From contig NZ_KB894691.1 of the NCBI RefSeq assembly GCF_000374565.1, forward strand, positions 22,600 through 86,599: DNA of 64,000 nucleotides. Reading direction: 5' to 3'. Below, piece by piece: positions 46,032 to 53,971 of this stretch (position 1 is the stretch's first letter; every line of letters begins with the position of its first letter). This DNA comes from Siminovitchia fordii DSM 16014 = CIP 108821. Its GTDB lineage: Bacteria > Bacillota > Bacilli > Bacillales > Bacillaceae_C. Made by a program: the position numbers and the translations under genes. Below the pieces are notes generated by a model. The model was not told where the DNA came from. It saw only the letters and a list, made by a program, of their open reading frames with translations, and did no database searches.

Positions 46032-47024
46032 TTGAAAGCGATTGTTCACGAAGGAAAGTCAGGAATTGCAGGTCTCTCTTTACGCGAAATGGAAGTTGGC
46101 CAGCCTGGCCCGGGTGAAGTAAGGGTTAAACTAAAAACAGCAGGGATAAATCATCGCGATTTATTTGTTCTTCACCGCCACAAACCAACGGAACCTCCGC
46201 TCATCATTGGTTCCGACGGGGCAGGCATTATCGATGCGATCGGTGACGATGTCACGGGTATCAATGTCGGAGACGAAGTGATCATCAATCCTGGATTGGG
46301 CTGGAAGGAAAAAAGCGATGCTCCGCCTGAGGGATTTGAGATTGTCGGGCTTCCGGACCATGGAACATTTGCCGATTACATCGTGATTCCGGCTGAAAAT
46401 GCAGTCCCCAGACCCCAACATCTGATATGGGAAGAAGCAGGGGTATTTGGACTCGCTGCCCTTACAGGATATCGCGCCCTTTTTACGAGAGGAAATATTA
46501 CACCTGGTAAAACAGTGCTTCTTCCAGGAGTCGGAAGCGGCGTTATCACCTTTATTTTAAAGTTTGCCAAAACAGCAGGAGCCACCGTCTATGTTACATC
46601 ACGTTCAGAAGAAAAACTTCAGCGCGCCCTTGAACTTGGAGCCGATAAAGCGATCAATAGTGATGGCGATTGGAATGAACAGCTAAACGGCGAAAAAGTT
46701 GATTTAGTAATCGAGTCCGTTGGAGCAGCTACTTTCAACAAATCACTCGGCCAGCTCCGCCCAGGGGGAACCATCGTTACCTTTGGAGCTTCCGCGGGAG
46801 ATGAAGTGAGTATTGACCTCAGGAGCTTCTTCTATGGACAGTACAACATGCTTGGCACTACCATGGGAAGTGCCGAAGAGTTCAAAGAGATGATCAAGTT
46901 TGTGGAAAAACATAAAATCAAACCGGAAATCGAAGCTATTTTTCCGTTAAGCAGATACGAAATCGCCTTCAACCGTTTGGAAGAGGCCGAGCAATTTGGA
47001 AAAATAGGATTCTTGATTGATTAA
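46032..47024 (+). CDS. Zinc-type MDR alcohol dehydrogenase/quinone reductase (YogA-like)
   Basis: 330 aa. MDR family: GroES-like N-terminal half with AGINHRDLFVLH and IIGSDGAGIIDAIGDDV, NAD(P)-binding half with VLLPGVGSGVITFILKFAKT and later PGGTIVTFGAS. The usual Cys/His zinc ligands and structural Cys cluster of true zinc enzymes are not evident, so it is nearer the YogA/quinone-reductase-like branch. TTG 46032 has GGGGGG at 6 nt; the ORF opens at 46002. Substrate unknown. Confidence 0.85.
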   Translation: MKAIVHEGKSGIAGLSLREMEVGQPGPGEVRVKLKTAGINHRDLFVLHRHKPTEPPLIIGSDGAGIIDAIGDDVTGINVGDEVIINPGLGWKEKSDAPPEGFEIVGLPDHGTFADYIVIPAENAVPRPQHLIWEEAGVFGLAALTGYRALFTRGNITPGKTVLLPGVGSGVITFILKFAKTAGATVYVTSRSEEKLQRALELGADKAINSDGDWNEQLNGEKVDLVIESVGAATFNKSLGQLRPGGTIVTFGASAGDEVSIDLRSFFYGQYNMLGTTMGSAEEFKEMIKFVEKHKIKPEIEAIFPLSRYEIAFNRLEEAEQFGKIGFLID

Positions 47025-47029
47025 TAATT

Positions 47030-47058
47030 GGGACAGGGCGGCTGCTCTGTCCTGTTTT
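47030..47058 (+). terminator. Terminator of the MDR gene
   Basis: GGACAG/CTGTCC stem (47031-47036, 47047-47052) followed by TGTTTT, a few bases after the stop. Confidence 0.75.
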
Positions 47059-47240
47059 GATTGGAATGGTCTTTGTTAATACAGCCAATTCGATACCTAT
47101 TGGACCTTAAGGAGTTTATATATAATCAACATTTCAACCGTTCAGCCAGGTTAAAGCTTTAGTCGGGCTCGTTTAGAGGAGCTGTTGACATTGCAGATTA
47201 TTCATTCTCAGTTTTAAGCGTTTTCTAATTTATACCCAAT

Positions 47241-47455
47241 CGTGGATAACTTTGTGGATAATTTTACTTCTACGACATGTTTATCTTTTTTTATGTTGGT
47301 AACTCTCTATAGAAAAGTTTGTTTTACCACAATTGTGGATTCATGTAGTGGATATACAGGATTTTGTGGATAACCTCCTGGTAGACCTGTGGATATTTCT
47401 TCTTTTATCAAGAATACCCCAGATTTACATCTACTTTTTTAAAAAATGTGGACAA
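47241..47455. other. DnaA-box cluster
   Basis: At least seven DnaA-box-like 9-mers, all in one orientation (TGTGGATAA on the plus strand). Perfect: 47253-47261 and 47365-47373. 8/9: 47241-47249 (CGTGGATAA), 47388-47396 (TGTGGATAT), 47447-47455 (TGTGGACAA). 7/9: 47334-47342 and 47347-47355. A facing 7/9 site (TTTACCACA) is at 47323-47331. The region is noncoding, A/T-rich and over 100 bp from either gene. Bacillus chromosomes carry such clusters away from oriC, where they titrate DnaA. No dnaA, dnaN or plasmid rep gene is near, so this is probably not oriC. Confidence 0.8.
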
Positions 47456-47589
47456 TCATTTTTTTCTGTGTATAATTTTTGCTCTATTAATGGGTATTCA
47501 TAAGGACACGCTTGGAATTCCTTTTACATATGCTAGTTTTGTAGGGATTTTTTGTGATGTTGTAGAGACCATTATTGGGGTGATGTCAT

Positions 47590-48159
47590 TTGGAGTGGTT
47601 TAGCTCTTTCTTAATAGTAAATTTAATTGGAATAAGTGCAAACCTGGATAATACTGGTGTTGGAATTGCATACGGGCTTAATAATTTTCGAATACCAGCT
47701 TGGTTCAACATGATTATCAATATAATCGGTTTTTTTTACACACTGATTGGTGTTTATCTAGGCTCTTTAATTTCCCAAATTATTTCTCCCGCAGACATTG
47801 GACTAGTTTCATTTTTTGTGTTTTTCTGTATCGGAATAGTGACTATCTGCAATCGCTATTCAAGTTTGATTTATAGGAAAAAGCACTCTGGAACAAAAAT
47901 ACAACAACCTAGGCTGCGAGATGCTATTTTTCTTGGCTTTGCATTGTCGTTTACAAATATTGCTGCTGGAATTGGCCTAGCTGTTGCCTATGACACACTT
48001 ATTTGGGAATTGATCATCAGCATAACATTATGGGGGTATATTTCCATCATGATAGGAAATGCGGTAGGGAAAAATCTTATTTCAAAAATGCTTGGTCGTT
48101 ACTCTTCTCTTGTTGCGGGGCTTATTTTTATTGCAATCGGACTTAACCAATTACTTTAA
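47590..48159 (+). CDS. MntP/YtaF-like membrane protein
   Basis: 189 aa, six hydrophobic segments. The start SANLDNTGVGIAYGLNNFRIP is the MntP/YtaF signature (an acidic residue within the first helix pair), with a related second half. MntP exports Mn2+; YtaF is a sporulation-linked relative of unknown role. TTG start with GGGGTGATG upstream. It lies downstream of the DnaA-box cluster and about 100 bp before a CadD-like gene. Confidence 0.8.
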   Translation: MEWFSSFLIVNLIGISANLDNTGVGIAYGLNNFRIPAWFNMIINIIGFFYTLIGVYLGSLISQIISPADIGLVSFFVFFCIGIVTICNRYSSLIYRKKHSGTKIQQPRLRDAIFLGFALSFTNIAAGIGLAVAYDTLIWELIISITLWGYISIMIGNAVGKNLISKMLGRYSSLVAGLIFIAIGLNQLL

Positions 48160-48262
48160 TATCGTTATTTAACGTTGTTAGTCGAATCATCATTTGGACA
48201 ATTAATATTAATATAATGGAATGATAACTTGAAAAACAAAGAAAGGGATCATTTCCATCGTT

Positions 48263-48859
48263 ATGTTAAGTTTGATTGCTTCCATCATTATATTTTTTAT
48301 CGCGACTAATATTGACGACCTCTTTTTTTTGATGACTTGGTTTTCACAAGTAAAGACAACCGAACAAAAACTATGTATTGTAGCCGGACAATACCTGGGT
48401 TTTATACTCATTTTAATTTTTAGTTTTATCGGCGCTATTGGTGCTGTGCAGCTTTCTGCTGAGTGGATAGGTTTGTTGGGATTAGCTCCCATTTATATTG
48501 GGATCAAATCATTAAGGGACTTGTATCAGGTACGAAAAGATGCTAGCCATAACCTCGGATGGTTATTCAAAGTGGCCACAATCACCTTTGCAAACGGTGC
48601 TGATAATATTGGCGTATATATTCCGTTTTTAGCAATTCATAATCTTGAACGTATTATTTTGCTTCTGGTAATCTTTTTAGTCCTGGTAGCTGTTTGGTGT
48701 TACTTGGGAAATGCCTTAGTTAAGCAACCATTCATTTCCCGCATATTAGAGCTCTACGTTCAAAAGATGGTTCCTTTTGTATTCATAACTCTAGGCATCC
48801 TTATTATGATTAGACAAGGGACATTGATTTATTTTTATAGAGTTCTGCTGATCACTTGA
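48263..48859 (+). CDS. CadD-family cadmium resistance transporter
   Basis: 198 aa, about five to six membrane helices. IFFIATNIDDLFFLMTWFSQ and the internal TITFANGADNIGVYIPF are the two conserved Asp-containing motifs of the CadD (LysE-superfamily) family, which gives Cd2+ resistance or related export. Together with the preceding MntP-like gene it forms a metal-export pair. The ribosome site is weak (AAAGGGATC, far upstream). Confidence 0.85.
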   Translation: MLSLIASIIIFFIATNIDDLFFLMTWFSQVKTTEQKLCIVAGQYLGFILILIFSFIGAIGAVQLSAEWIGLLGLAPIYIGIKSLRDLYQVRKDASHNLGWLFKVATITFANGADNIGVYIPFLAIHNLERIILLLVIFLVLVAVWCYLGNALVKQPFISRILELYVQKMVPFVFITLGILIMIRQGTLIYFYRVLLIT

Positions 48860-48980
48860 ACGGCGCATTGTAACAATATCTGCACATCCTTTTTACATGG
48901 AACTATTCCTCTAACGTTTTGCAATAATGGTTATCCGTATCATGTTTATATGTTCTGTTTTTCTTATCCTGCAAAACAAC

Positions 48981-49008
48981 AAAAACCCTCGATTTATCGA
49001 GGGTTTTT
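48981..49008. terminator. Bidirectional terminator before aspartase end
   Basis: AAAAACCCTCGA/TCGAGGGTTTTT perfect stem (48981-48992, 48997-49008) with a TTTA loop, directly after the aspartase stop on the minus strand. Confidence 0.93.
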
Positions 49009-49011
49009 CTT

Positions 49012-50439
49012 TTATTTTTTCAACAAAGCCGCACCAGCGATGCCAGGATTGGTCATTTCGTGTGCATCCAAAATTTGATCAAGCTCTGCTTCAGTCAGAA
49101 CGCCTAGCTCAAGGCAGAGTTCACGAACAGAACGGCCCGTTTTTAATGCTTCTCCCGCAATGGCAGCCGCAGCTTCGTATCCGATATGCGGATTGACTGC
49201 CGTGATGATGCCAATACTTGACTCTACATAATGCTTCATTCTTTCTTCGTTGGCGGTGATGCCGGAAACGCAATATTCCGTGAACACTCTGAAACCGTTG
49301 GTCATCACTGTGATGGAATCCATCAAATTGTAGACAAGAACCGGTCCCATGACATTCAATTCGAATTGTCCCGCTTCCGAAGCTAGGTTGATTGTTTGGT
49401 CATTTCCGATGACTTGGAATGCGATTTGGTTGATGAGTTCAGCCATAACCGGATTCACTTTTCCAGGCATGATCGATGAACCTGGCTGTCTTGCAGGAAG
49501 ATTGATTTCCGCAAGGCCCGCTTTTGGTCCGGATGCCATGAATCTTAGGTCGTTTGCAATTTTGGACATGTTCGTCATGCAGATTTTCAATGCGGCGGAC
49601 ACTTCTGTGTAAGCATCCGTGTTTTGCGTTGCATCAACCAGATTTTCTGCAGCCACCATTGGCAATCCGCTGATATCTTCCAGGTATTCAACAGCCAGTT
49701 TGATATATTTTGGATCCGCATTTAAGCCTGATCCGACAGCCGTTGCGCCCAAGTTTACTTCATAAAGAGCCTCTTTTGAACGGCGGATGCGCTGAATATC
49801 CCTTTTGATGACACGGCTGTAAGCACCGAACTCCTGGCCAAGGCGGATGGGAACAGCATCCTGAAGATGTGTCCTTCCCATTTTTACTACATGGTCAAAT
49901 TCCTTTTGCTTCTCTTCAAAAGCGGCTTTCATATCTTCCATGACTGACAGCAATCCATCAAGAACATTCAAGACCGCCACATGGATGGCTGTTGGAACAC
50001 TGTCATTAGTCGATTGGGCCATATTCACATGGGAGTTAGGGCTGATTGAGGCGTAATCCCCTTTCTTTTTGCCAAGCAACTCAAGCGCCCGGTTTGCAAT
50101 AACCTCGTTGGCGTTCATATTCATCGATGTACCGGCTCCGCCTTGAATCGGATCCACGATAAATTGATCATGCAGTTTCCCTTCAATGATCTCCTGAGAT
50201 GCCTCAACAATCGCTTGCCCTATTTCTCCCGGCAGCAATCCGACTTCAGTGTTAGCCAGTGCTGCAGCCTTCTTTACAATGGCCAATGCTTTAATCAACT
50301 CTTCATGAAGTTTGTTTCCCGTGATAGGAAAATTTTCCACAGCCCTGAGTGTCTGAATCCCGTAATAAGCATCAACGGGTACATTTTTAGTTCCTAAAAA
50401 ATCTTTTTCCACTCGCGTTTCCATGACTGACGCTTCCAT
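49012..50439 (-). CDS. aspA: Aspartate ammonia-lyase
   Basis: 475 aa, the length of Bacillus aspartase. L-aspartate is split into fumarate and ammonia. It has the fumarase/aspartase signature GSSIMPGKVNP, plus YGIQTLRAVENFPITG, DPIQGGAGTSMNMNANEV, NVNMAQSTNDS-like THVNM region and LNVMGPVLVYN. ATG 50439 is preceded by GGGAGACGG. The frame continues to an ATG at 50475, but that codon lies in the terminator of the MATE gene. No asparaginase gene lies beside it. Confidence 0.93.
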   Translation of the reverse strand: MEASVMETRVEKDFLGTKNVPVDAYYGIQTLRAVENFPITGNKLHEELIKALAIVKKAAALANTEVGLLPGEIGQAIVEASQEIIEGKLHDQFIVDPIQGGAGTSMNMNANEVIANRALELLGKKKGDYASISPNSHVNMAQSTNDSVPTAIHVAVLNVLDGLLSVMEDMKAAFEEKQKEFDHVVKMGRTHLQDAVPIRLGQEFGAYSRVIKRDIQRIRRSKEALYEVNLGATAVGSGLNADPKYIKLAVEYLEDISGLPMVAAENLVDATQNTDAYTEVSAALKICMTNMSKIANDLRFMASGPKAGLAEINLPARQPGSSIMPGKVNPVMAELINQIAFQVIGNDQTINLASEAGQFELNVMGPVLVYNLMDSITVMTNGFRVFTEYCVSGITANEERMKHYVESSIGIITAVNPHIGYEAAAAIAGEALKTGRSVRELCLELGVLTEAELDQILDAHEMTNPGIAGAALLKK

Positions 50440-50472
50440 TTTTCCGTCTCCCATCTGGTATTCTTTTACATG

Positions 50473-50510
50473 CATAAAAGTCTGCCCGGATCAATTTTCA
50501 AGATCCGGGC
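50473..50510 (-). terminator. Terminator of the MATE gene
   Basis: GCCCGGATC/GATCCGGGC perfect stem (50484-50492, 50502-50510) followed on the minus strand by AGACTTTTATG. Confidence 0.8.
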
Positions 50511-50617
50511 TATCATAGGTTATTTATAGTTCCATCTTACATGGTTAAGCAGCTTTTGAAAACAGTAAGTTTTCAACATTTAATTTTCCCCATTCTTCTC
50601 CTATAAAAAGAAGTACC

Positions 50618-51961
50618 CTACTGAGCTGCTTTCTTAAACAGATCCCTTTCTCTCCATTTCCCGAATCGATAGTAGCCAAACGCAAGAATGCTGCTAATGA
50701 CAAAACTTGCACCAATACCGACACCTACCCCTTTTTCTCCAATTAACTTCGCAAAAATGAACGTCAAAGGATAACGAAGCACCCAGAAAGAAATAATATT
50801 AAGCAAAAGTACCTGGAACATAGCCCCTGAAGCCCGAACAATACCGTTCCATACAAAATTGAGACCGAGAAACGGATAGAAAAAAGCGATGATCTTCACA
50901 TATTCCGCCCCGAAGGCAACTGCCCCTTCATCAGAGATGAACATGCGAATCCCCCATCTTGCAAAAATAAAGATAACCACTGCCGCCAAGAACATAGCAG
51001 CCAAGTTCATAAGCAGAGCATACTTCGTGATCTGCCTGACCCGATCCCATTGCTTGATTGCGATATTCTGCCCCGCCATACTGTTGACTGCCGTACCAAG
51101 TGCATGTGCCGGAAGCATGATGATGCTATCCAGCCGCTGGGCTGCACCAAAACCGGCCACAGCATCCGGGCCGAATGAAGTGACAACACTCATAATAGCA
51201 GCAAGCCCTGCCGAAATCACTGTCATTTGGAGCCCGGAAGGAATCCCCTGTTTTAAAATGATGGATACCTCTTCCCTTTTTGGAAGCTTTGGTATGGAAA
51301 AAGGAATCTGTCTGAAGCGGATGCTGACCATCAGGCCATAAACAAAAGCAGCTCCCTGTGCAAAAATTGTCGCATAAGCTGCCCCTTCGATTCCCCAATC
51401 AAAGATGTCAATAAACAAAGGATCAAGAACCGTATTTAAAATAACAGCAACCAAGACGAAGCGGACAGGTGTTTTGCTGTTTCCAAGCGCCCGAAACACA
51501 GTGGAAATAAAGTTATAGCCAAACAAGAACAAAATTCCCAGAAAGTTGATTTGCAAATAACTGACACCCTCCGCAATCATTGAATCAGGAGTACCGAGGA
51601 ATTGGAGAATGTCTTTTGCCAAGATAAACCCTACAACCCCAAGAGCTATTGCCATACCGCTTAAAATGACAACAAATGCGTTGACAAAACTCCTTAACCT
51701 AGCGTCGTCATCCTTCCCTTTAAGTTGGGAGAGGACTGTCAGCGTCGCATTATTTACGCCAATTATAAAAGAAAGAACAGTAAAAATGACCGTACTCGAA
51801 ACCGCTACAGCTCCAAGAGCAGTTGTCCCAAGCAAATTCCCAACCCACAGACTGTCGATAAATTGATAGGATGTCTGAAGAAGGTTGGTAACCAGAATAG
51901 GGAGCGAAAAAGCAAGGAGCTGCTTCCCAATCGGGCCAGCCGTGAAATCCTCCTGTTTCAT
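50618..51961 (-). CDS. MATE-family efflux transporter
   Basis: 447 aa, about twelve membrane helices in two MATE repeats. QLLAFSLPILVTNLLQTSYQ starts repeat one, with VDSLWVGNLLG-like IDSLWVGNLLGTTALGAVAV; repeat two starts IILKQGIPSGLQMTVISAGL. It exports drugs or cations using Na+ or H+ gradients. The upstream region carries three copies of a palindromic operator, suggesting repression by a TetR-type protein not present here. Confidence 0.92.
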   Translation of the reverse strand: MKQEDFTAGPIGKQLLAFSLPILVTNLLQTSYQFIDSLWVGNLLGTTALGAVAVSSTVIFTVLSFIIGVNNATLTVLSQLKGKDDDARLRSFVNAFVVILSGMAIALGVVGFILAKDILQFLGTPDSMIAEGVSYLQINFLGILFLFGYNFISTVFRALGNSKTPVRFVLVAVILNTVLDPLFIDIFDWGIEGAAYATIFAQGAAFVYGLMVSIRFRQIPFSIPKLPKREEVSIILKQGIPSGLQMTVISAGLAAIMSVVTSFGPDAVAGFGAAQRLDSIIMLPAHALGTAVNSMAGQNIAIKQWDRVRQITKYALLMNLAAMFLAAVVIFIFARWGIRMFISDEGAVAFGAEYVKIIAFFYPFLGLNFVWNGIVRASGAMFQVLLLNIISFWVLRYPLTFIFAKLIGEKGVGVGIGASFVISSILAFGYYRFGKWRERDLFKKAAQ

Positions 51962-52053
51962 TGTAAAGATATCCTTTCCTGCATTGCTTTGATAGATACT
52001 ACTTTCATTATATATGCTGGATTAAGGGAAAAGCATGATTTTGGCTTAAGCAG

Positions 52054-52190
52054 TTAATCAAACGTTTGATCAATAAATAGCCATTGAGGTAGTAGCGGCA
52101 AATCCTTATAGGTATCAATAGTTCCAAGCTAATCAAACGTTTAATTCATTCAGAGAGTCCGCTTAAACGGGATTTAATCAAACAATTGAT
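52054..52190. promoter_or_regulatory. Three palindromic operator-like sites upstream of the MATE gene
   Basis: ATCAAACGTTTGAT (52057-52070, perfect), ATCAAACGTTTAAT (52132-52145) and ATCAAACAATTGAT (52177-52190). The repeated palindrome resembles operators of TetR-type repressors. The sites lie about 95 to 230 bp upstream of the MATE start. The repressor is unknown. Confidence 0.6.
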
Positions 52191-52251
52191 TATGCGGCAA
52201 TGGAGATCTGGGACGAATACACCTTCTGACTGAAGGCACGCAGAAAATGGA

Positions 52252-52274
52252 AAAAAACCCGGAAAACCGGGTTT
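52252..52274 (-). terminator. Terminator of the nitrilase gene
   Basis: AAACCCGG/CCGGGTTT stem (52255-52262, 52267-52274), a TTTT loop and a T7 run on the minus strand, 16 bp after the stop. Confidence 0.9.
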
Positions 52275-52290
52275 ATGATTGGCTCATTAT

Positions 52291-53085
52291 TTAATGTTTA
52301 GCTAGTTTGGAATACAGTTCCGCCCTTCTATTGGCCGTATAGCTCATTTTTGGGTCAAGTTGCTGTTCGATTGGCATGTCCACAGTTCTAACGCCTACCG
52401 CCTGCTTCATTTCCAAAAGTATGTTTCCAGTCGCATCAATGACCATGCTGTCTCCACAAAATTCCAAATCTCCCTCTACCCCCAGACGGTTACAAATAAT
52501 GACGGGGATTTCATTCTCCATCGCCCGGACTCTGGAAAAAAGATGGTGATGCAATTCGTATGGATACATATTGGCATTGACGATGACAATGAAGTCAGCT
52601 CCCTGCAATTTCAACGACCGGGCTATTTCCGGGAATTCTACATCAAAGCAGATCATTAGTCCCATTTTTCCAATTGGCGTCTCGATGACTTTAAACTCCG
52701 ATCCCGGAGTAAAATGCACTTTCTCCTTGTCAAACAAATGCGTCTTTCGGTAAATGCCCAACACATCTCCATTATTATCAATCAGCGCGGAAGAAATGTA
52801 GAATTGCCCGCTTTCACCCTTCTCTGGAAAACTGATCACTGCGTACAGCCCATGTTCTACGCATAATTTTTTTATTTCAGTCATGCCTTGTCCTTCTTCC
52901 GTTTCGGCCATTCGGTCCAAATCATCTCCTACGGAATAACCCGTTAGGAATAATTCAGGGAATACAATCAAATCGGCCCGATCTCCTTTCGCCTCAATCA
53001 TTGCGTCGGAAATCAATTGGAGATTATGCTGCTTGTCTCCCAGTTTTGGTGTCAATTGTGCTACAGAAACTTTAATCGCTTTCAC
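52291..53085 (-). CDS. Nitrilase-superfamily C-N hydrolase, active triad intact
   Basis: 264 aa. Glu44 in FPELFLTGY, Lys114 in YRKTHLFD and nucleophile Cys146 in GLMICFDVEFPE are all present. The superfamily hydrolyses nitriles, amides or N-carbamoyl compounds in the cytosol. It is paralogous to the neighbour at 53165, which has Thr at the Cys position. A sigma-54-type promoter about 30 bp upstream and flanking terminators make it its own transcription unit, likely activated by the regulator at 53968. GGAGG ribosome site. Substrate unknown. Confidence 0.9.
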   Translation of the reverse strand: MKAIKVSVAQLTPKLGDKQHNLQLISDAMIEAKGDRADLIVFPELFLTGYSVGDDLDRMAETEEGQGMTEIKKLCVEHGLYAVISFPEKGESGQFYISSALIDNNGDVLGIYRKTHLFDKEKVHFTPGSEFKVIETPIGKMGLMICFDVEFPEIARSLKLQGADFIVIVNANMYPYELHHHLFSRVRAMENEIPVIICNRLGVEGDLEFCGDSMVIDATGNILLEMKQAVGVRTVDMPIEQQLDPKMSYTANRRAELYSKLAKH

Positions 53086-53113
53086 AATGATCCCTCCTCA
53101 CCTATAAATCTCA

Positions 53114-53129
53114 TGCAAGTTTTGTGCCG
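53114..53129 (-). promoter_or_regulatory. Sigma-54-type promoter of the nitrilase gene
   Basis: Minus-strand CGGCACAAAACTTGCA: GG (53128-53127) and GC (53116-53115) are 12 bp apart and the TTGCA half is exact; only the first base differs from consensus TGGCAC. It lies between the upstream terminator and the nitrilase start. Confidence 0.8.
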
Positions 53130-53133
53130 TTTC

Positions 53134-53164
53134 TTAAAAAAAGTGTGGTTACCCAACCACACTT
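53134..53164 (-). terminator. Terminator between pseudo-nitrilase and nitrilase
   Basis: AAGTGTGGTT/AACCACACTT perfect stem (53141-53150, 53155-53164) with a 4-nt loop and T7 on the minus strand, starting at the stop of the upstream gene. Confidence 0.92.
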
Positions 53165-53971
53165 CTATTTTTTCTCAGTTAAATTTTCTGCCTCATAAAC
53201 TGAAGTCCTACGATTATGAAGGTAATCAAGCACTTGTTTTTCAGAATTTATTTTAGATAAATTAAGATTGATCACAGGAATTTCCTCGTTATTTTTTCCT
53301 TTATAAATTTCCCGTCCACTTGGATGAACAATTTGGCTTTCACCAAAAAATATATTTTCATTGTCAAGTCCAACCATATTGGCCAAAGCTGTATAAACAT
53401 GATTCTCCAAAGCACGCGCCTTGATAAAGGTATCCTGGAAATGCTGATAAGGAACCATGTTGGCAGCCAGAACAAGAAGGAGTTGCGCCTCTTTGAGGGA
53501 AAGGATACGAGCGGCTTCCGGAAATTCCATATCATATGTAATCATCAACCCTATGTTTCCCTCTGGAAGAGAAAACACAGGGAATGATTCTCCTGGAGTG
53601 AACCACTCTTTTTCACGATGATATAAATGGACTTTACGGTATTTCCCTATGATCTCACCATTTTTACCTATAAACAAAGCTGTGTTATACAGCAAATCTC
53701 CTTCCAACTCAGGAAACCCGACAATCGCTCCGACACCATACCTTTTTGCTTCTTCCCGGATTCTTCGAATGCTTGGACCATCCTCTGTTTCAGCCAGAAT
53801 AGGAAGCTGTTGGTCCATGATATATCCCGTCAAGTATAATTCCGGAAAAAGGACATAATCAGCTCCCTTCTTACTCGCCTCCTCCAAACTTTTAAGGATC
53901 CGTAAAAGGTTCATCTCTTTATTGCACAATTCACAACGAAGTTGTGCCAAAGCAATATTGATTGTGTTCAT
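53165..53971 (-). CDS. Nitrilase-like protein with catalytic Cys replaced by Thr
   Basis: 268 aa. Nitrilase-superfamily fold: Glu44 in FPELYLTGY and Lys113 in YRKVHLYHREKEW are kept, but the nucleophile position reads GLMITYDMEFPE, with Thr145 (ACA at 53537-53539) instead of Cys. With Cys absent the usual thioester mechanism cannot run. It overlaps the sigma-54 activator by ATGA and both are transcribed together, ahead of an intact paralogue with its own sigma-54 promoter. It may bind the pathway substrate and signal to the activator. That role is inference; the substitution and overlap are seen. Confidence 0.88.
   Translation of the reverse strand: MNTINIALAQLRCELCNKEMNLLRILKSLEEASKKGADYVLFPELYLTGYIMDQQLPILAETEDGPSIRRIREEAKRYGVGAIVGFPELEGDLLYNTALFIGKNGEIIGKYRKVHLYHREKEWFTPGESFPVFSLPEGNIGLMITYDMEFPEAARILSLKEAQLLLVLAANMVPYQHFQDTFIKARALENHVYTALANMVGLDNENIFFGESQIVHPSGREIYKGKNNEEIPVINLNLSKINSEKQVLDYLHNRRTSVYEAENLTEKK

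Noticed and set aside
47241-47455. Possible chromosomal or plasmid replication origin
   Set aside because: DnaA boxes are present, but no dnaA, dnaN, rep or parAB gene, no obvious unwinding repeats, and the neighbours are ordinary chromosomal genes. A DnaA-box cluster fits better.
50440-50475. Aspartase start at ATG 50475
   Set aside because: That ATG lies in the U-tract side of the upstream gene's terminator and has no ribosome site; ATG 50439 has GGGAG and gives the family length of 475 aa.
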